DNA of 64,000 nucleotides, from assembly GCA_018332375.1 (NCBI GenBank), contig BOPV01000001.1:2604001-2668000 (forward strand). Reading direction: 5' to 3'. The notes under the pieces were generated by a model. The model did no database searches. It was not told the DNA's origin and saw only the letters and a list, made by a program, of their open reading frames with translations. The stretch is from Roseiterribacter gracilis. GTDB lineage: Bacteria; Pseudomonadota; Alphaproteobacteria; BOG-932; Roseiterribacteraceae. A program made the position numbers and the translations under genes. Shown here piece after piece: positions 8,755 to 19,993 of the stretch; the first letter of the stretch is position 1; each line of letters begins with the position of its first letter.

Positions 8755-9494
8755 GCGTGCCTGCCCGCATCATCGCCGCCGCAGCGCCGCTCAAGGGACG
8801 ACCCGACTTCGCGGCCGAACTTGCGACCGAGCTGTTGTTCGGCGAACGCGTGACCGTCGGATTCGCCCGCGACGACTGGGCCGAAGTTGTGAACGCGACC
8901 GACGGCTATCGCGGTTTCGTGCCGGCGGAGACGTTGGGCGAAGATGCGGACTCGGTGCAACCCACGCACAAGATCGGTGACCTGCGCGGCTTCGTGTATG
9001 GTGAGCCGAACATGAAAACGACGCCGCTGACCGCGCTGTCGTTTCTCAGCACCGTCCAGGTCACGGGCGAGAAGAACGGCTTTTTCGAAATCGAGCATGA
9101 AGGCTGGATCTATCACCGGCACCTTGTTGCGCTCGACCATGTCGAAACCGATCCGGTTGCAACCGCACTGCGCTTTCTCGGCGTTCCCTATTTGTGGGGC
9201 GGCCGCACCAGCCTGGGTCTCGATTGTTCGGCGCTGGTGCAGTTGTCGCTGGCAGCAGCCGGCATCGCAGCGCCACGCGATTCCGGTCCGCAGTCGCAGA
9301 AGTTGGGCCAGCGCGTCGTCGGCGACGTGCGCTTACAGCGCGGCGATCTGTGTTTCTGGCCCGGCCATGTCGCGATGGCGGTCAACGAAACCGAGATCGT
9401 GCATGCCAACGCGCATTGGATGAGTGTCGTGCGCGAGCCGCTGGCCGACCTGGTCGCCCGCGTCGATCGCGCGCCGGACGTGCGACGGCTGTAG
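8751..9494 (+). CDS. NlpC/P60 family peptidoglycan endopeptidase
   Basis: 247 residues. N-terminal SH3-like segments (about 15-130) are followed by a C-terminal NlpC/P60 domain, VPYLWGGRTSLGLDCSALVQ, with nucleophile Cys159 and catalytic His206 in WPGHVAMAV. Such enzymes cut gamma-D-Glu-diaminopimelate bonds in murein peptides. No signal peptide is seen, so it probably acts on recycled muropeptides in the cytoplasm, consistent with coupling to the M17 aminopeptidase gene. Confidence 0.92.
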   Translation: MSVPARIIAAAAPLKGRPDFAAELATELLFGERVTVGFARDDWAEVVNATDGYRGFVPAETLGEDADSVQPTHKIGDLRGFVYGEPNMKTTPLTALSFLSTVQVTGEKNGFFEIEHEGWIYHRHLVALDHVETDPVATALRFLGVPYLWGGRTSLGLDCSALVQLSLAAAGIAAPRDSGPQSQKLGQRVVGDVRLQRGDLCFWPGHVAMAVNETEIVHANAHWMSVVREPLADLVARVDRAPDVRRL

Positions 9495-9500
9495 AGCCAA

Positions 9501-9740
9501 ATGGCGCGCAAGTCGCCGGACGAAGACGCCTACCGCGCGATCATCAACCGGATCGCGCAAACGCGGTTTGACCGCGGGCTGAAACAGTCAGAATTCGGCG
9601 CGCTGATCGGGCTGACGCAGGATGCGGTGTCGCGCGTCGAGACCTGCACCCGCCAGCTGAGCTTGCTGGAATTCAAGCGCGCCTGTGACGTGCTTGGATT
9701 AGACGCCGGCGAATTGCTGCGCGCTACACAGTCTCGCTGA
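9501..9740 (+). CDS. XRE-type helix-turn-helix regulator
   Basis: Short DNA-binding protein, 79 residues, a single HTH_3 domain (about 12-72) with KQSEFGALIGLTQDAVSRVE as the helix-turn-helix. Six bases after the NlpC/P60 gene, so probably in that operon. Its last 17 bases overlap the end of the convergent EthD-like gene. Target unknown; the cell-wall peptide genes upstream are the obvious guess. Confidence 0.85.
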   Translation: MARKSPDEDAYRAIINRIAQTRFDRGLKQSEFGALIGLTQDAVSRVETCTRQLSLLEFKRACDVLGLDAGELLRATQSR

Positions 9741-10038
9741 TCTGCTTCACCGGCGTGATGTCGGTGTACATCGGAATATCGGCGAACGCGCGGTGGGCGT
9801 TGGGACCTTCGACCGAGGCGTTGAGATCCGCCATCGTGTCGAACGTCAAATGCGTCATGACGCGAAAGGTGGGCTCGCCGCCGCCCAACGCGCGCACGCC
9901 TTCGACAACCGTCCAGCTACGCAAACCGGTCGGGCCGAACACGTCTTCGACCAACGGCATATGCACCGACATGTAGTAATCCATGTCGAAGCGACCACCG
10001 GGCGCGGACGGGTACATCACACTGAAGATCGCGGCCAT
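9724..10038 (-). CDS. EthD domain protein
   Basis: 104-residue ferredoxin-like fold of the EthD family (dimeric alpha-beta barrel): FSVMYPSAPGGRFDMDYYMSVHMP at the start and DITPVKQISETV at the end. Members accompany oxidative degradation genes but many have no known reaction. It begins two bases after the gamma-glutamyltransferase stop on the same strand, so the two are co-transcribed. Confidence 0.82.
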   Translation of the reverse strand: MAAIFSVMYPSAPGGRFDMDYYMSVHMPLVEDVFGPTGLRSWTVVEGVRALGGGEPTFRVMTHLTFDTMADLNASVEGPNAHRAFADIPMYTDITPVKQISETV

Positions 10039-10040
10039 CG

Positions 10041-11807
10041 TCAGTACCCCGCCGCCATACCGTCGACGCGGCTTTCGGTGGCGGCGCGATAGACCTTCTC
10101 TTTCGCGTCCCACAAAATCGCTTCGTACGAGCCGTAATGTTCTTTGCCACTGCCATAGCTGCGCACCGCGTGGCCGCGCTTTTTGAGTTCTTCAACTGAC
10201 GCGGCAGGAATGCCGCTTTCCAGCACGATTTCACCACCGGGCTTGCCGTGCGGATCGTCGGCGGTGCCGCTGCCGAAATGCTGCCAGCGCGCCGCGTCGC
10301 CCGCTTCCTGCACGTCCATGCCGAAATCGATCAGGTTGGCGAGGATCTGCACGTGGCCTTGCGGCTGCATCGCGCCGCCCATCACGCCGAACGACAACCA
10401 AGGCTCTCCGTCTTTGGTCGCAAAGCCAGGAATGATCGTGTGGAACGGACGCTTCGACGGCGCGTACTGGTTGGGATGTCCGTCGGTGGTGACGAACAGA
10501 CCGCCGCGATCCTGCAGCATGAAACCGAGACCGTCGGGCACGAGGCCTGAACCGGGACCGCGGAAATTCGACTGGATCCAGCTCACCATCATCCCGTCTT
10601 TGTCGGCGACGGTGAGATAGATCGTGCCGCCATGTCCGGTCGGCGCGCCCGCTTCCACCGCTTCGAGCGCCTTGTCCATGCGGATCAGTTTGCGCCGTTC
10701 GTTGGCGTAGCTTTTCGACACCAGCGATTCGACCGGCACCGTCATCGCAGCGAGATCGGCATAGAGTTTGGCGCGATCGGCGTAAGCGATCTTCTTCGCT
10801 TCGATCATCACATGCAGCGCATCGGCACTGCCCGCGCCCATCGCTTTCAGATCGTAGCCTTCCATCAGATTCAGCATCTGCAAGGTTGCGATGCCCTGCG
10901 TGTTGGGTGGCAGCTCCCAGACATCGACGCCGCGATATTTGGTCGAGACCGGTTCGACCCATTCGCCTTGATGCGCGGCGAAATCTTCTTCGCGCAACCA
11001 GCCGCCGATCCGCTGCATGTAGCTGCTGACTGTTTTGGCGATCGCGCCTTTGTAGAAGGCGTCGCGCCCACCGGCCGCGATCGCCTCGTAGGTCTTGGCA
11101 AGATCGGGATTGCGGAACATCTGGCCTTCGCGCGGCGCGGTGCCGTCCGGCATCCACAGCTTGCGCGCATTGTCGATCTCTTCGAGTTCGCCGCTTTTGT
11201 GTTTGGTTTCGAAGATGCCGAGGCTGCGCGCGATCGCCATGCCGATATATTGCGACCAGGGAAATCCGTCTTTGGCGTAGCCGATCGCGGGCGCCAGCAG
11301 ATCTTTCATCGGCAGCTTGCCGAACTTGCCGTGCAGCGCGAACCAACCGTCGACCGTGCCCGGCACGGTCACCGAGATGGCGCCGTATTGCGGCAGGAAT
11401 CCCTGCGCGTCGCCTTTGGTTTTCACCTTCGCAAGATCGAGCCCTTTCGGACTGCGGCCCGATCCGTTGTAGCCGTAGAGCTTCTTCGTCTTGGGATCCC
11501 AGACGATGGCGTAGAGATCACCGCCAATGCCGCTGCCGGTCGGCTCCATCAAACCGAGCGTCGCATTGGCGGCGATGGCGGCGTCGATCGCGCTGCCGCC
11601 TTTCTGCAAAATCTGAATCGCGACCTGTGTCGCAAGCGGCTGGCTTGTCGCCGCTGCGCCGTGCGGCGCAACAACCGGACTGCGCGTCGCAAGTTTGAGA
11701 CCGGTGAGGCGATCGCCGCGACCAATGTCGGCGGCGGTTGCGGCGAGAGGCTGGCCGAGAATTCCGGTCATTGCGATGAGCGTTACAAACTTTCTGGGGA
11801 AGCGCAT
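10041..11807 (-). CDS. Gamma-glutamyltransferase family protein (copy 1)
   Basis: Ntn-hydrolase precursor of 588 residues with a signal peptide (MRFPRKFVTLIAMTGILG.., cleavage near ATAAD), expected in the periplasm. The self-cleavage site is GHGGTIYLTVADKDG with nucleophile Thr395; the neighbour that is His in many GGTs is Tyr here. The N-terminal subunit has GGSAIDAAIAANATLGLMEP. It may hydrolyse glutathione or act as an acylase-like relative. An ATG at 11822 is an alternative start. A second family member is at 22792. Confidence 0.9.
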   Translation of the reverse strand: MRFPRKFVTLIAMTGILGQPLAATAADIGRGDRLTGLKLATRSPVVAPHGAAATSQPLATQVAIQILQKGGSAIDAAIAANATLGLMEPTGSGIGGDLYAIVWDPKTKKLYGYNGSGRSPKGLDLAKVKTKGDAQGFLPQYGAISVTVPGTVDGWFALHGKFGKLPMKDLLAPAIGYAKDGFPWSQYIGMAIARSLGIFETKHKSGELEEIDNARKLWMPDGTAPREGQMFRNPDLAKTYEAIAAGGRDAFYKGAIAKTVSSYMQRIGGWLREEDFAAHQGEWVEPVSTKYRGVDVWELPPNTQGIATLQMLNLMEGYDLKAMGAGSADALHVMIEAKKIAYADRAKLYADLAAMTVPVESLVSKSYANERRKLIRMDKALEAVEAGAPTGHGGTIYLTVADKDGMMVSWIQSNFRGPGSGLVPDGLGFMLQDRGGLFVTTDGHPNQYAPSKRPFHTIIPGFATKDGEPWLSFGVMGGAMQPQGHVQILANLIDFGMDVQEAGDAARWQHFGSGTADDPHGKPGGEIVLESGIPAASVEELKKRGHAVRSYGSGKEHYGSYEAILWDAKEKVYRAATESRVDGMAAGY

Positions 11808-11861
11808 GGCGCATCGAACCATCGCCGCGCTGCTGCCGCAATCGACACCCATGTTGGCCCC

Positions 11862-12143
11862 ATGAAGAAGTTGCTCTTGGCTCTGCCGCTGCTGTTGCTC
11901 GGCGCTGCCGGTCCGGCCGCCGCCCACAGCCCGTCGCTCACCGTTTCGGTGGGTCCGTCTTACGGTTACGGCTATGGCTACGCGCCGGCGCCGGTCATCG
12001 TCCGCCCGTGGCACCGCCATCACTATTGGCGCCCGCATCCGGTCGTGGTCGTTCCGGCACCCGCCTATTACGGCCCGCCGCCGGTCTATTACGCGCCGCC
12101 GCGCGTCGTATATCGCCCCTACGGCTATTACGGCCGCTACTGA
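11862..12143 (+). CDS. Secreted Tyr/Pro/Gly-rich protein
   Basis: 93 residues: a clear signal peptide (MKKLLLALPLLLLGAAGPAAAHS) followed by a low-complexity tail rich in Tyr, Pro, Gly and His (YGYGYGYAPAPV, PPPVYYAPPRVVYRPYGYYGRY). No family recognised; similar short tails occur in outer-surface or PXPV-repeat proteins. Divergent from ggt copy 1 with only 54 bases between the starts; ends at a strong terminator shared with clpB. Confidence 0.8.
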   Translation: MKKLLLALPLLLLGAAGPAAAHSPSLTVSVGPSYGYGYGYAPAPVIVRPWHRHHYWRPHPVVVVPAPAYYGPPPVYYAPPRVVYRPYGYYGRY

Positions 12144-12146
12144 AGT

Positions 12147-12184
12147 AAAAAGGCCGGTACGGGTTGCTCCGTACCGGCCTTTTC
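12147..12184. terminator. Bidirectional terminator
   Basis: Stem AAAAGGCCGGTACGG and CCGTACCGGCCTTTT around a GTTGCT loop, with A-run on one side and T-run on the other, so it can stop transcription from both the Tyr-rich protein gene (+) and clpB (-). Confidence 0.9.
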
Positions 12185-12199
12185 TCTGTTCGCGCTCTT

Positions 12200-14794
<2,595 letters not shown>

Positions 14795-14841
14795 CCGGCA
14801 CTCCCCTTTTCCGCGACGCCCGAAGCACGCCGCCGACAGAA

Positions 14842-14872
14842 TTCGGGCCCGCCCCGAAGGCGCGGGCCCGAA
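14842..14872 (-). promoter_or_regulatory. GC-rich hairpin upstream of clpB
   Basis: TTCGGGCCCGC (14842-14852) pairs perfectly with GCGGGCCCGAA (14862-14872). On the minus strand it is followed by GAATTCTG, not a T-run, so it is a weak candidate for a DUF4167 terminator. If the RpoH promoter call is right it would form the 5' end of the clpB leader. Confidence 0.6.
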
Positions 14873-14877
14873 CCCCT

Positions 14878-14906
14878 AGATGGGAAGCACGACCGAGATC
14901 GCCAAG
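14878..14906 (-). promoter_or_regulatory. Candidate RpoH (heat-shock) promoter for clpB
   Basis: On the minus strand, CTTG (14906-14903), an 18-base spacer, then CCCATCT (14884-14878). The alphaproteobacterial RpoH pattern is CTTG, 17-18 bases, CYTATNT, so one core base differs. It lies after the DUF4167 stop and about 84 bases before the clpB ATG, as expected for a heat-shock gene. Confidence 0.6.
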
Positions 14907-14927
14907 GCTTCTGGCGACCGGGGTCGA

Positions 14928-15881
14928 TCAGGCGGCGTTTTCGCCTTCGGTCTCGTCGTCGAGCTTTTCGTTCAGGCGCTGGGCCAGCGAGCGATGGTCG
15001 GTGGTCGCCGCTCGCGGTTCACGCTCGACGCGGGGTTCCTTGGGCTCGCGCGGTTCGCCACGCGGGGCGCGTTCGCGGCGCACCGGACGCGGCGGCGTTT
15101 CGGCCTGGGCCTCTTCGCTGCGCGGTGCTGCTTCGCGGGGTTCCCGCGGCTCGCGCGGTTCACGCGGCTCGCGCACTTCCCGTGGCTCGCGCACCGGCTG
15201 CGGCGCACGTTCGCCAGCGTCGCCACGCGGCTCGCGGGCTTCGCGCGGCTCACCACGATTTTCACGGGGTTCACGCGGCTCGCGCGGTTCGCGATTTTGC
15301 TGTCCGTCGCCGCGATATTCGCCACGCGGTTCGCGCGGCTGCTGGTCGCCGCGATATTCGCGGTTCTGGCCACCGTCGCGATTGCCGTCACGATCGCGAT
15401 TCTGGCCATCGCGGTTTTGCCCATCGCGATTTTGATTTTCGCGCGGCTGGTGCGGATGTTGGTAGTGCGGCTGCTGGGGCTGGTCGCCGCCTTCATAGCC
15501 GTCGCCGTTCCCGTTGCCGCCTTCGCCGTCGCCTTCTTCGTCGAAGCCTTCGCCGAATTCACGCCGGAAATTGTCGCCGCTTTGACCACCATTGTACGGC
15601 GGGCGTTGGCCCTGCGAGTCCTGGATCTGGGCGATGATGCGGAAATAATGCTCGGCGTGCTGCAGGTAGTTTTCCGCCGTGACGCGGTCACCTGCGGCCT
15701 GCGCGTCGCGCGCCAGTGCCAGATATTTCTCGTGCACCTGATAGGCGCTGCCGCGAATACGAACGTCCGGACCGTTGGAATCATAGGTCTGGTTTCGACT
15801 CGGCATTCCGCCGGGGCGACGGTTGTTGTTGTTATTGTTGTTGCGTCCCCGCGAGCGGTTCTTCTGTCCTTGGCGCATCAC
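14928..15881 (-). CDS. DUF4167 domain protein with Arg/Glu/Pro repeats
   Basis: 317 residues. The N terminus is basic and Asn-rich (RSRGRNNNNNNNRRPGG), followed by the DUF4167 region (about 28-95, helical, containing YQVHEKYLALARDAQAAGDRVTAENYLQHAEHYFRII). The rest is disordered: NRDGQNRDGQNRD, then many PRE tripeptide repeats (about 145-290). The family is found in alphaproteobacteria, usually beside prfA/prmC as here; RNA binding is often assumed but unproven. ATG at 15881 or the adjacent one at 15878. Confidence 0.88.
   Translation of the reverse strand: MMRQGQKNRSRGRNNNNNNNRRPGGMPSRNQTYDSNGPDVRIRGSAYQVHEKYLALARDAQAAGDRVTAENYLQHAEHYFRIIAQIQDSQGQRPPYNGGQSGDNFRREFGEGFDEEGDGEGGNGNGDGYEGGDQPQQPHYQHPHQPRENQNRDGQNRDGQNRDRDGNRDGGQNREYRGDQQPREPRGEYRGDGQQNREPREPREPRENRGEPREAREPRGDAGERAPQPVREPREVREPREPREPREPREAAPRSEEAQAETPPRPVRRERAPRGEPREPKEPRVEREPRAATTDHRSLAQRLNEKLDDETEGENAA
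15017..15450 (-). repeat. Low-complexity coding repeat (PRE / NRDGQ)
   Basis: Within the DUF4167 gene, degenerate 9-base units encoding Pro-Arg-Glu and longer units encoding Asn-Arg-Asp-Gly-Gln alternate with short unique segments. All positive and negative charge comes from Arg and Glu, giving a polyampholyte tail. The unit number probably varies between strains. Confidence 0.75.
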
Positions 15882-16065
15882 GATTTGGTCACGTCCTCGA
15901 ACGTCACGAGGTTTCAGGGAGCGGCGTCGGACGCTGAATGCGTCAGGACACGGTCATTCGTCGTCGAAGGGTCCGGGTCGCTTGGCTGGGCGGTCGATCA
16001 AGATCGACGGCCATCTGCCGCTGGAGCCAACCTAGCCGATCGCGCCTGAGCCGCCAACCAGCCTT

Positions 16066-16911
16066 TTATTGGCGCTGCGCGATGACGCAGCGCTCGATAC
16101 CGCCGAGATCGCGGGCGCTCCCGGCCGAGCGCAAGCCGACCTCTTCCAGGATCCGCATCACCGCGGGCGCCTGGCCTTGCCCGACTTCCAGCACGGCACA
16201 ACCGCCCGGATCGAGCAGCCGTTGCAGGTCCGGCGCCAGTTCGCGGTAGGCATCGAGTCCGTCCGGCCCGCCATCCAGCGCCAACACCGGATCGAAGTCG
16301 CGGACTTCGGGCGACAGGCCGGCAATGTCGCCGCGCCGAATGTACGGCGGATTGCTGACAATCAGGTCGAATCGCTCGTCGATCCCTTTGCCCCAATCGC
16401 CGTTGCGAAACCGCGTGCGCCCGTCGAGGCCGAGTCGCTGGGCATTCTCGGTCGCGGTTGCGACCGCGCCCGGCGCGCGGTCGATCCCAAGCCCGGTCGC
16501 GTTCGGCAGTTCGGTCAGCAGCGCCAGCAGGATCGCACCGGTGCCAGTGCCGAGATCCAGCACGCGCACATGCAGGTCACGGTCGGGCACCAGTTTCAGC
16601 GCCGAGTCGATGATGGTTTCGGTATCCGGCCGCGGGTCGAGCGTGTCGGGCCCGACCAGCAGGTTTAAACTCCAGAACTCGCGATTGCCGAGAATACGCG
16701 ACACGGGTTCGCGCGCGGCGCGGCGATCGATCAACCGGCCCAGCTCGGACCGTTCGTCGTCGGTCAAATCGCGGTCGGGGCCGATATAGAGCTGATTCCA
16801 ATCGGCACCCAACGCGTGCTGCACCAGCAGACGCGCATCGAGAACGGGTGTTTCGACGCCGGCCGCGCGCAACCGCGCGACCGCGTCTTTGAGGGACTGA
16901 CGTTGCGACAT
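16066..16911 (-). CDS. prmC: Release factor glutamine methyltransferase
   Basis: Methylates the GGQ glutamine of release factors 1 and 2. 281 residues: N-terminal helical domain (1-80), then an SAM-dependent methyltransferase with DLGTGTGAILLAL (119-131) and the catalytic SNPPYIRRGD (186-195). It normally follows prfA directly; here an S9 peptidase gene sits between them, three bases upstream of the prmC start. A palindrome-free gap of 184 bases separates it from the DUF4167 gene. Confidence 0.96.
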   Translation of the reverse strand: MSQRQSLKDAVARLRAAGVETPVLDARLLVQHALGADWNQLYIGPDRDLTDDERSELGRLIDRRAAREPVSRILGNREFWSLNLLVGPDTLDPRPDTETIIDSALKLVPDRDLHVRVLDLGTGTGAILLALLTELPNATGLGIDRAPGAVATATENAQRLGLDGRTRFRNGDWGKGIDERFDLIVSNPPYIRRGDIAGLSPEVRDFDPVLALDGGPDGLDAYRELAPDLQRLLDPGGCAVLEVGQGQAPAVMRILEEVGLRSAGSARDLGGIERCVIAQRQ

Positions 16912-16914
16912 GGG

Positions 16915-18861
16915 TCAGCTAGATGGGGCCAGCAGGTGCTGTTTCCAGAACTGCATGCCGCTGAGGAATTGATAGTCGGCGTTTTTCTTCTTCTTGAAGC
17001 CGTGACCCTCGTCGAGACCGACGACGTACCAGGTCGGCGTGCCCAAGGTGCGCAGCGCCTGCACCATCTGGTCGGCTTCGGTTTTCGGCACGCGCGGATC
17101 GTTGGCGCCCTGCACGACCAACATCGGCTTGGTGATCTTCGCCACGTTGGTGAGCGGCGAGATCTTCTGCAGAAACTCGCGCATCGCCGGATCGCGTTCG
17201 TCGCCATATTCGACGCGGCGCAGATCCTGCCGGTACGGCGAGGTGTTGGTCAGGAAGGTCACGAAGTTCGAGATGCCGACCACGTCGATCGCGGCGCGCA
17301 ACCGGTCGGAATAATGCGTCATCACCGCCAAGGTCATGTAGCCGCCGTACGAACCGCCTTGCACGCCGATGCGCGCGCCGTCGGTTGCGCCGTCTGCTTT
17401 CAACCAGTCGATGACCGCGCCGATATCTTTGACCGAGTCTTCGCGCTTCATCCCGTCATCGAGCTCCAGGAAGGTTTTTCCGTAGCCTTCTGACCCGCGC
17501 ACGTTGGGATAGAAAATGCCGACGCCCAATTCGGCGACGAGATAGCCGGCGCGTCCGAGAAACTTCGGACGCGACTGGCCTTCTGGCCCGCCGTGAATGT
17601 CGATGATCACCGGACGCTTGCCCGGAAATGCTTTCGGGTCGGGGCGATAATAGAAGCCGGAAATCTCCAGACCGTCGAAGCTCTTCAGCTTGACCAGTTC
17701 AGGCTCGCGCAACCGGTCGAGCTTCATGTTGCCGGTCTCGGCCGTCGTCCAGCGCACCGCGTTGCCGTTTTTCAGATCGACGACGAACACGTCGCCAGGC
17801 GATTTCGCGCTGGTGATGCCAAGGCCGAGCTTGCTGCCGTCATCGCTGATCCGCGCCGTGCCGATTTGTCCTTCGGGAAGTTTCGGCGCCGGACGTTCTT
17901 TGCGCGTCTTGAGGTCGATCAGGTGCAACACCGAGCGACCTGCCTCGTTGACGAAATACGCGGCGACGTCGCCGCGCGTCGGCATCGCGAGTTCTTCCAC
18001 GTCCCAGCGCAGATCGGGCGTCACTACGTCACGATTGCCGGTCTTCACGTCGTAGCGCACGAGACGCTTCGATTCCGCGCCGACATCGCTCGCGTACCAG
18101 ATGCCCTCGCCCGACGGATCGAACTGCGCCAGGTCGTTGGCGCCTTTGATGCCGTTGCGCGGTGTGATTGCGGTCTTGGTACCGGCCGCAATATCGACCA
18201 GCCAGACATAGGATTCGTTGATCGAGATCGACTCGTTCACCAGCAGCTTCTTGCCGTCGGGTGACCAGCCGGTGACGGTCCAGCCTTCGCCGCCGCCATC
18301 GACTTGCAGCGCAATCTTGTCGGTCGACGGATCGCGCGGATCCATCACCCAGATGTCGTTGTCTTTGCCGTTCCGGCGCGTCGAAGCGTACGCCACACGC
18401 GTGCCGTCGTTGTTCCAATGCTGCGTCTGGTTGCGCGACTTGCCGTCGGTCACCAAGGTCGCTGCGGCGCTCTTCGGGTCGAGGCGATAGAGCTGCCAGA
18501 ACTCGGCGCCGCCTTTGTCTTGCGCATACAGAATGACGTCGCCACGCGACGGTGCGTAGGCCGCACCCGACACCGGATCGTCGCCTTTGGTCAATTGTTC
18601 CGGCTTGGCCAACGGCGCGGTGACGCGATGCAGATGGGTGACGTTGCCGGCGCGGCGCGAAATCAGAATGCCGTTCGATTTGGGATCGAAGCCGACAAAG
18701 CTCGCGCCGTTGAATTCGGTGTAGTTGGCGACGTCGGCCTGCAGCGCGTCGGACAGTTCGGGCACGCCGTCGGCGCGGATCGTGTCGGGCGGCGTCACCG
18801 CCGCAACAGCGGGACCCACGAGCGCAAGCGTTGCAACAGTGGCGAGGATCGAAAGACGCAT
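16915..18861 (-). CDS. S9 family (prolyl oligopeptidase-type) peptidase
   Basis: Serine peptidase of 648 residues with a signal peptide (MRLSILATVATLALVGPAVA), so exported. A beta-propeller spans about 40-370; the C-terminal alpha/beta-hydrolase domain has nucleophile Ser504 in QGGSYGGYM, Asp in VVQGANDPRVPKTE and His in DEGHGFKKKKN. It probably releases dipeptides or cuts short peptides in the periplasm. Placed between prfA (19 bases upstream) and prmC (3 bases downstream), it interrupts a normally tight pair. Confidence 0.92.
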   Translation of the reverse strand: MRLSILATVATLALVGPAVAAVTPPDTIRADGVPELSDALQADVANYTEFNGASFVGFDPKSNGILISRRAGNVTHLHRVTAPLAKPEQLTKGDDPVSGAAYAPSRGDVILYAQDKGGAEFWQLYRLDPKSAAATLVTDGKSRNQTQHWNNDGTRVAYASTRRNGKDNDIWVMDPRDPSTDKIALQVDGGGEGWTVTGWSPDGKKLLVNESISINESYVWLVDIAAGTKTAITPRNGIKGANDLAQFDPSGEGIWYASDVGAESKRLVRYDVKTGNRDVVTPDLRWDVEELAMPTRGDVAAYFVNEAGRSVLHLIDLKTRKERPAPKLPEGQIGTARISDDGSKLGLGITSAKSPGDVFVVDLKNGNAVRWTTAETGNMKLDRLREPELVKLKSFDGLEISGFYYRPDPKAFPGKRPVIIDIHGGPEGQSRPKFLGRAGYLVAELGVGIFYPNVRGSEGYGKTFLELDDGMKREDSVKDIGAVIDWLKADGATDGARIGVQGGSYGGYMTLAVMTHYSDRLRAAIDVVGISNFVTFLTNTSPYRQDLRRVEYGDERDPAMREFLQKISPLTNVAKITKPMLVVQGANDPRVPKTEADQMVQALRTLGTPTWYVVGLDEGHGFKKKKNADYQFLSGMQFWKQHLLAPSS

Positions 18862-18880
18862 TGCGAAAACCCCCTGTTTT

Positions 18881-19939
18881 TTATGACAGCGCCGCCAGTC
18901 GTTCCGACTGATCCGCCTGCATCAGCGCTTCGACGACCTCGTCCAGCGCCTCACCCGCCATCACCTTGTCGATTTTGTAGAGCGTCAAGTTGATTCGGTG
19001 ATCGGTGACCCGCCCTTGCGGGAAATTGTAGGTGCGAATTCGCTCCGACCGGTCGCCACTGCCGACCTGGCCTTTGCGATCGGCGGCGCGCGCCGCGTCG
19101 ATTTTGGCGCGTTCGGCGTCGTAGATGCGCGAGCGCAAAATCTTCAGCGCCTTGGCCTTGTTCTTGTGCTGGCTCTTCTCGTCCTGCTGCGACACGACGA
19201 TGCCGGTCGGCAAATGGGTGATGCGCACCGCGCTGTCGGTGGTGTTGACCGACTGTCCACCCGGCCCCGACGAGCGAAACACGTCGATGCGAATGTCTTT
19301 GTCCTGAATGTCGATGTCGACTTCTTCGGCTTCGGGCAGAACTGCGACGGTTGCCGCCGAGGTGTGAATGCGGCCCTGCGTTTCGGTCTTGGGCACGCGC
19401 TGCACGCGATGCACGCCGCTTTCGAATTTCAGCCGCGCAAACACGTTGGCGCCGGTGATCGACGCAACCGCTTCGCGCGCGCCGCCGAGATCGGTTTCGG
19501 CGCCCGACAGAATTTCAAACCGCCAACCGCGTAGCTGCGCGTAGCGCTGGTACATGCCGAACAGTTCAGCTGCGAACAACGCCGCTTCGTCGCCGCCGGT
19601 GCCGGCGCGCACTTCGAGAATTGCGTTTTTGGCGTCGGCTTCGTCTTTGGGAAGCAACGCCAGCTTCACCGCCTGTTCCAGCGCGGGCAGCTTTTCTTCC
19701 AGTTCGGCCAGTTCGGCGCTTGCGAGATCCTTCATTTCAGGATCGGTCAGCATCGCTTCGGCTTGTTCTTTGTCGGCGACCGCGCGCTTCCAGGCGGTGA
19801 TCGCCTCGGCGACCGGCGTCAGCTCGGCATATTCACGCGACAGGCGGACATATTCATCGGGCGCGATGGCGCCTGACAGCGCGTCGCGCAATTCGATCCA
19901 CCGCGATTCAACGCGATTCAGCTGGTCCGGGCGAAGCAT
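18881..19939 (-). CDS. prfA: Peptide chain release factor 1
   Basis: Terminates translation at UAA and UAG. 352 residues from ATG 19939 ([14 protein letters not shown]). Conserved [22 protein letters not shown] (109-130) and the catalytic GGQ (227-229) in [20 protein letters not shown] are intact. It is the substrate of PrmC encoded two genes downstream. Confidence 0.97.
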   Translation of the reverse strand: MLRPDQLNRVESRWIELRDALSGAIAPDEYVRLSREYAELTPVAEAITAWKRAVADKEQAEAMLTDPEMKDLASAELAELEEKLPALEQAVKLALLPKDEADAKNAILEVRAGTGGDEAALFAAELFGMYQRYAQLRGWRFEILSGAETDLGGAREAVASITGANVFARLKFESGVHRVQRVPKTETQGRIHTSAATVAVLPEAEEVDIDIQDKDIRIDVFRSSGPGGQSVNTTDSAVRITHLPTGIVVSQQDEKSQHKNKAKALKILRSRIYDAERAKIDAARAADRKGQVGSGDRSERIRTYNFPQGRVTDHRINLTLYKIDKVMAGEALDEVVEALMQADQSERLAALS

Positions 19940-19993
19940 GAGGCCGGTGGTTGTGCCCGACGCGGCCCCGCCGAACAAGCCGCTCCCGCGCTT

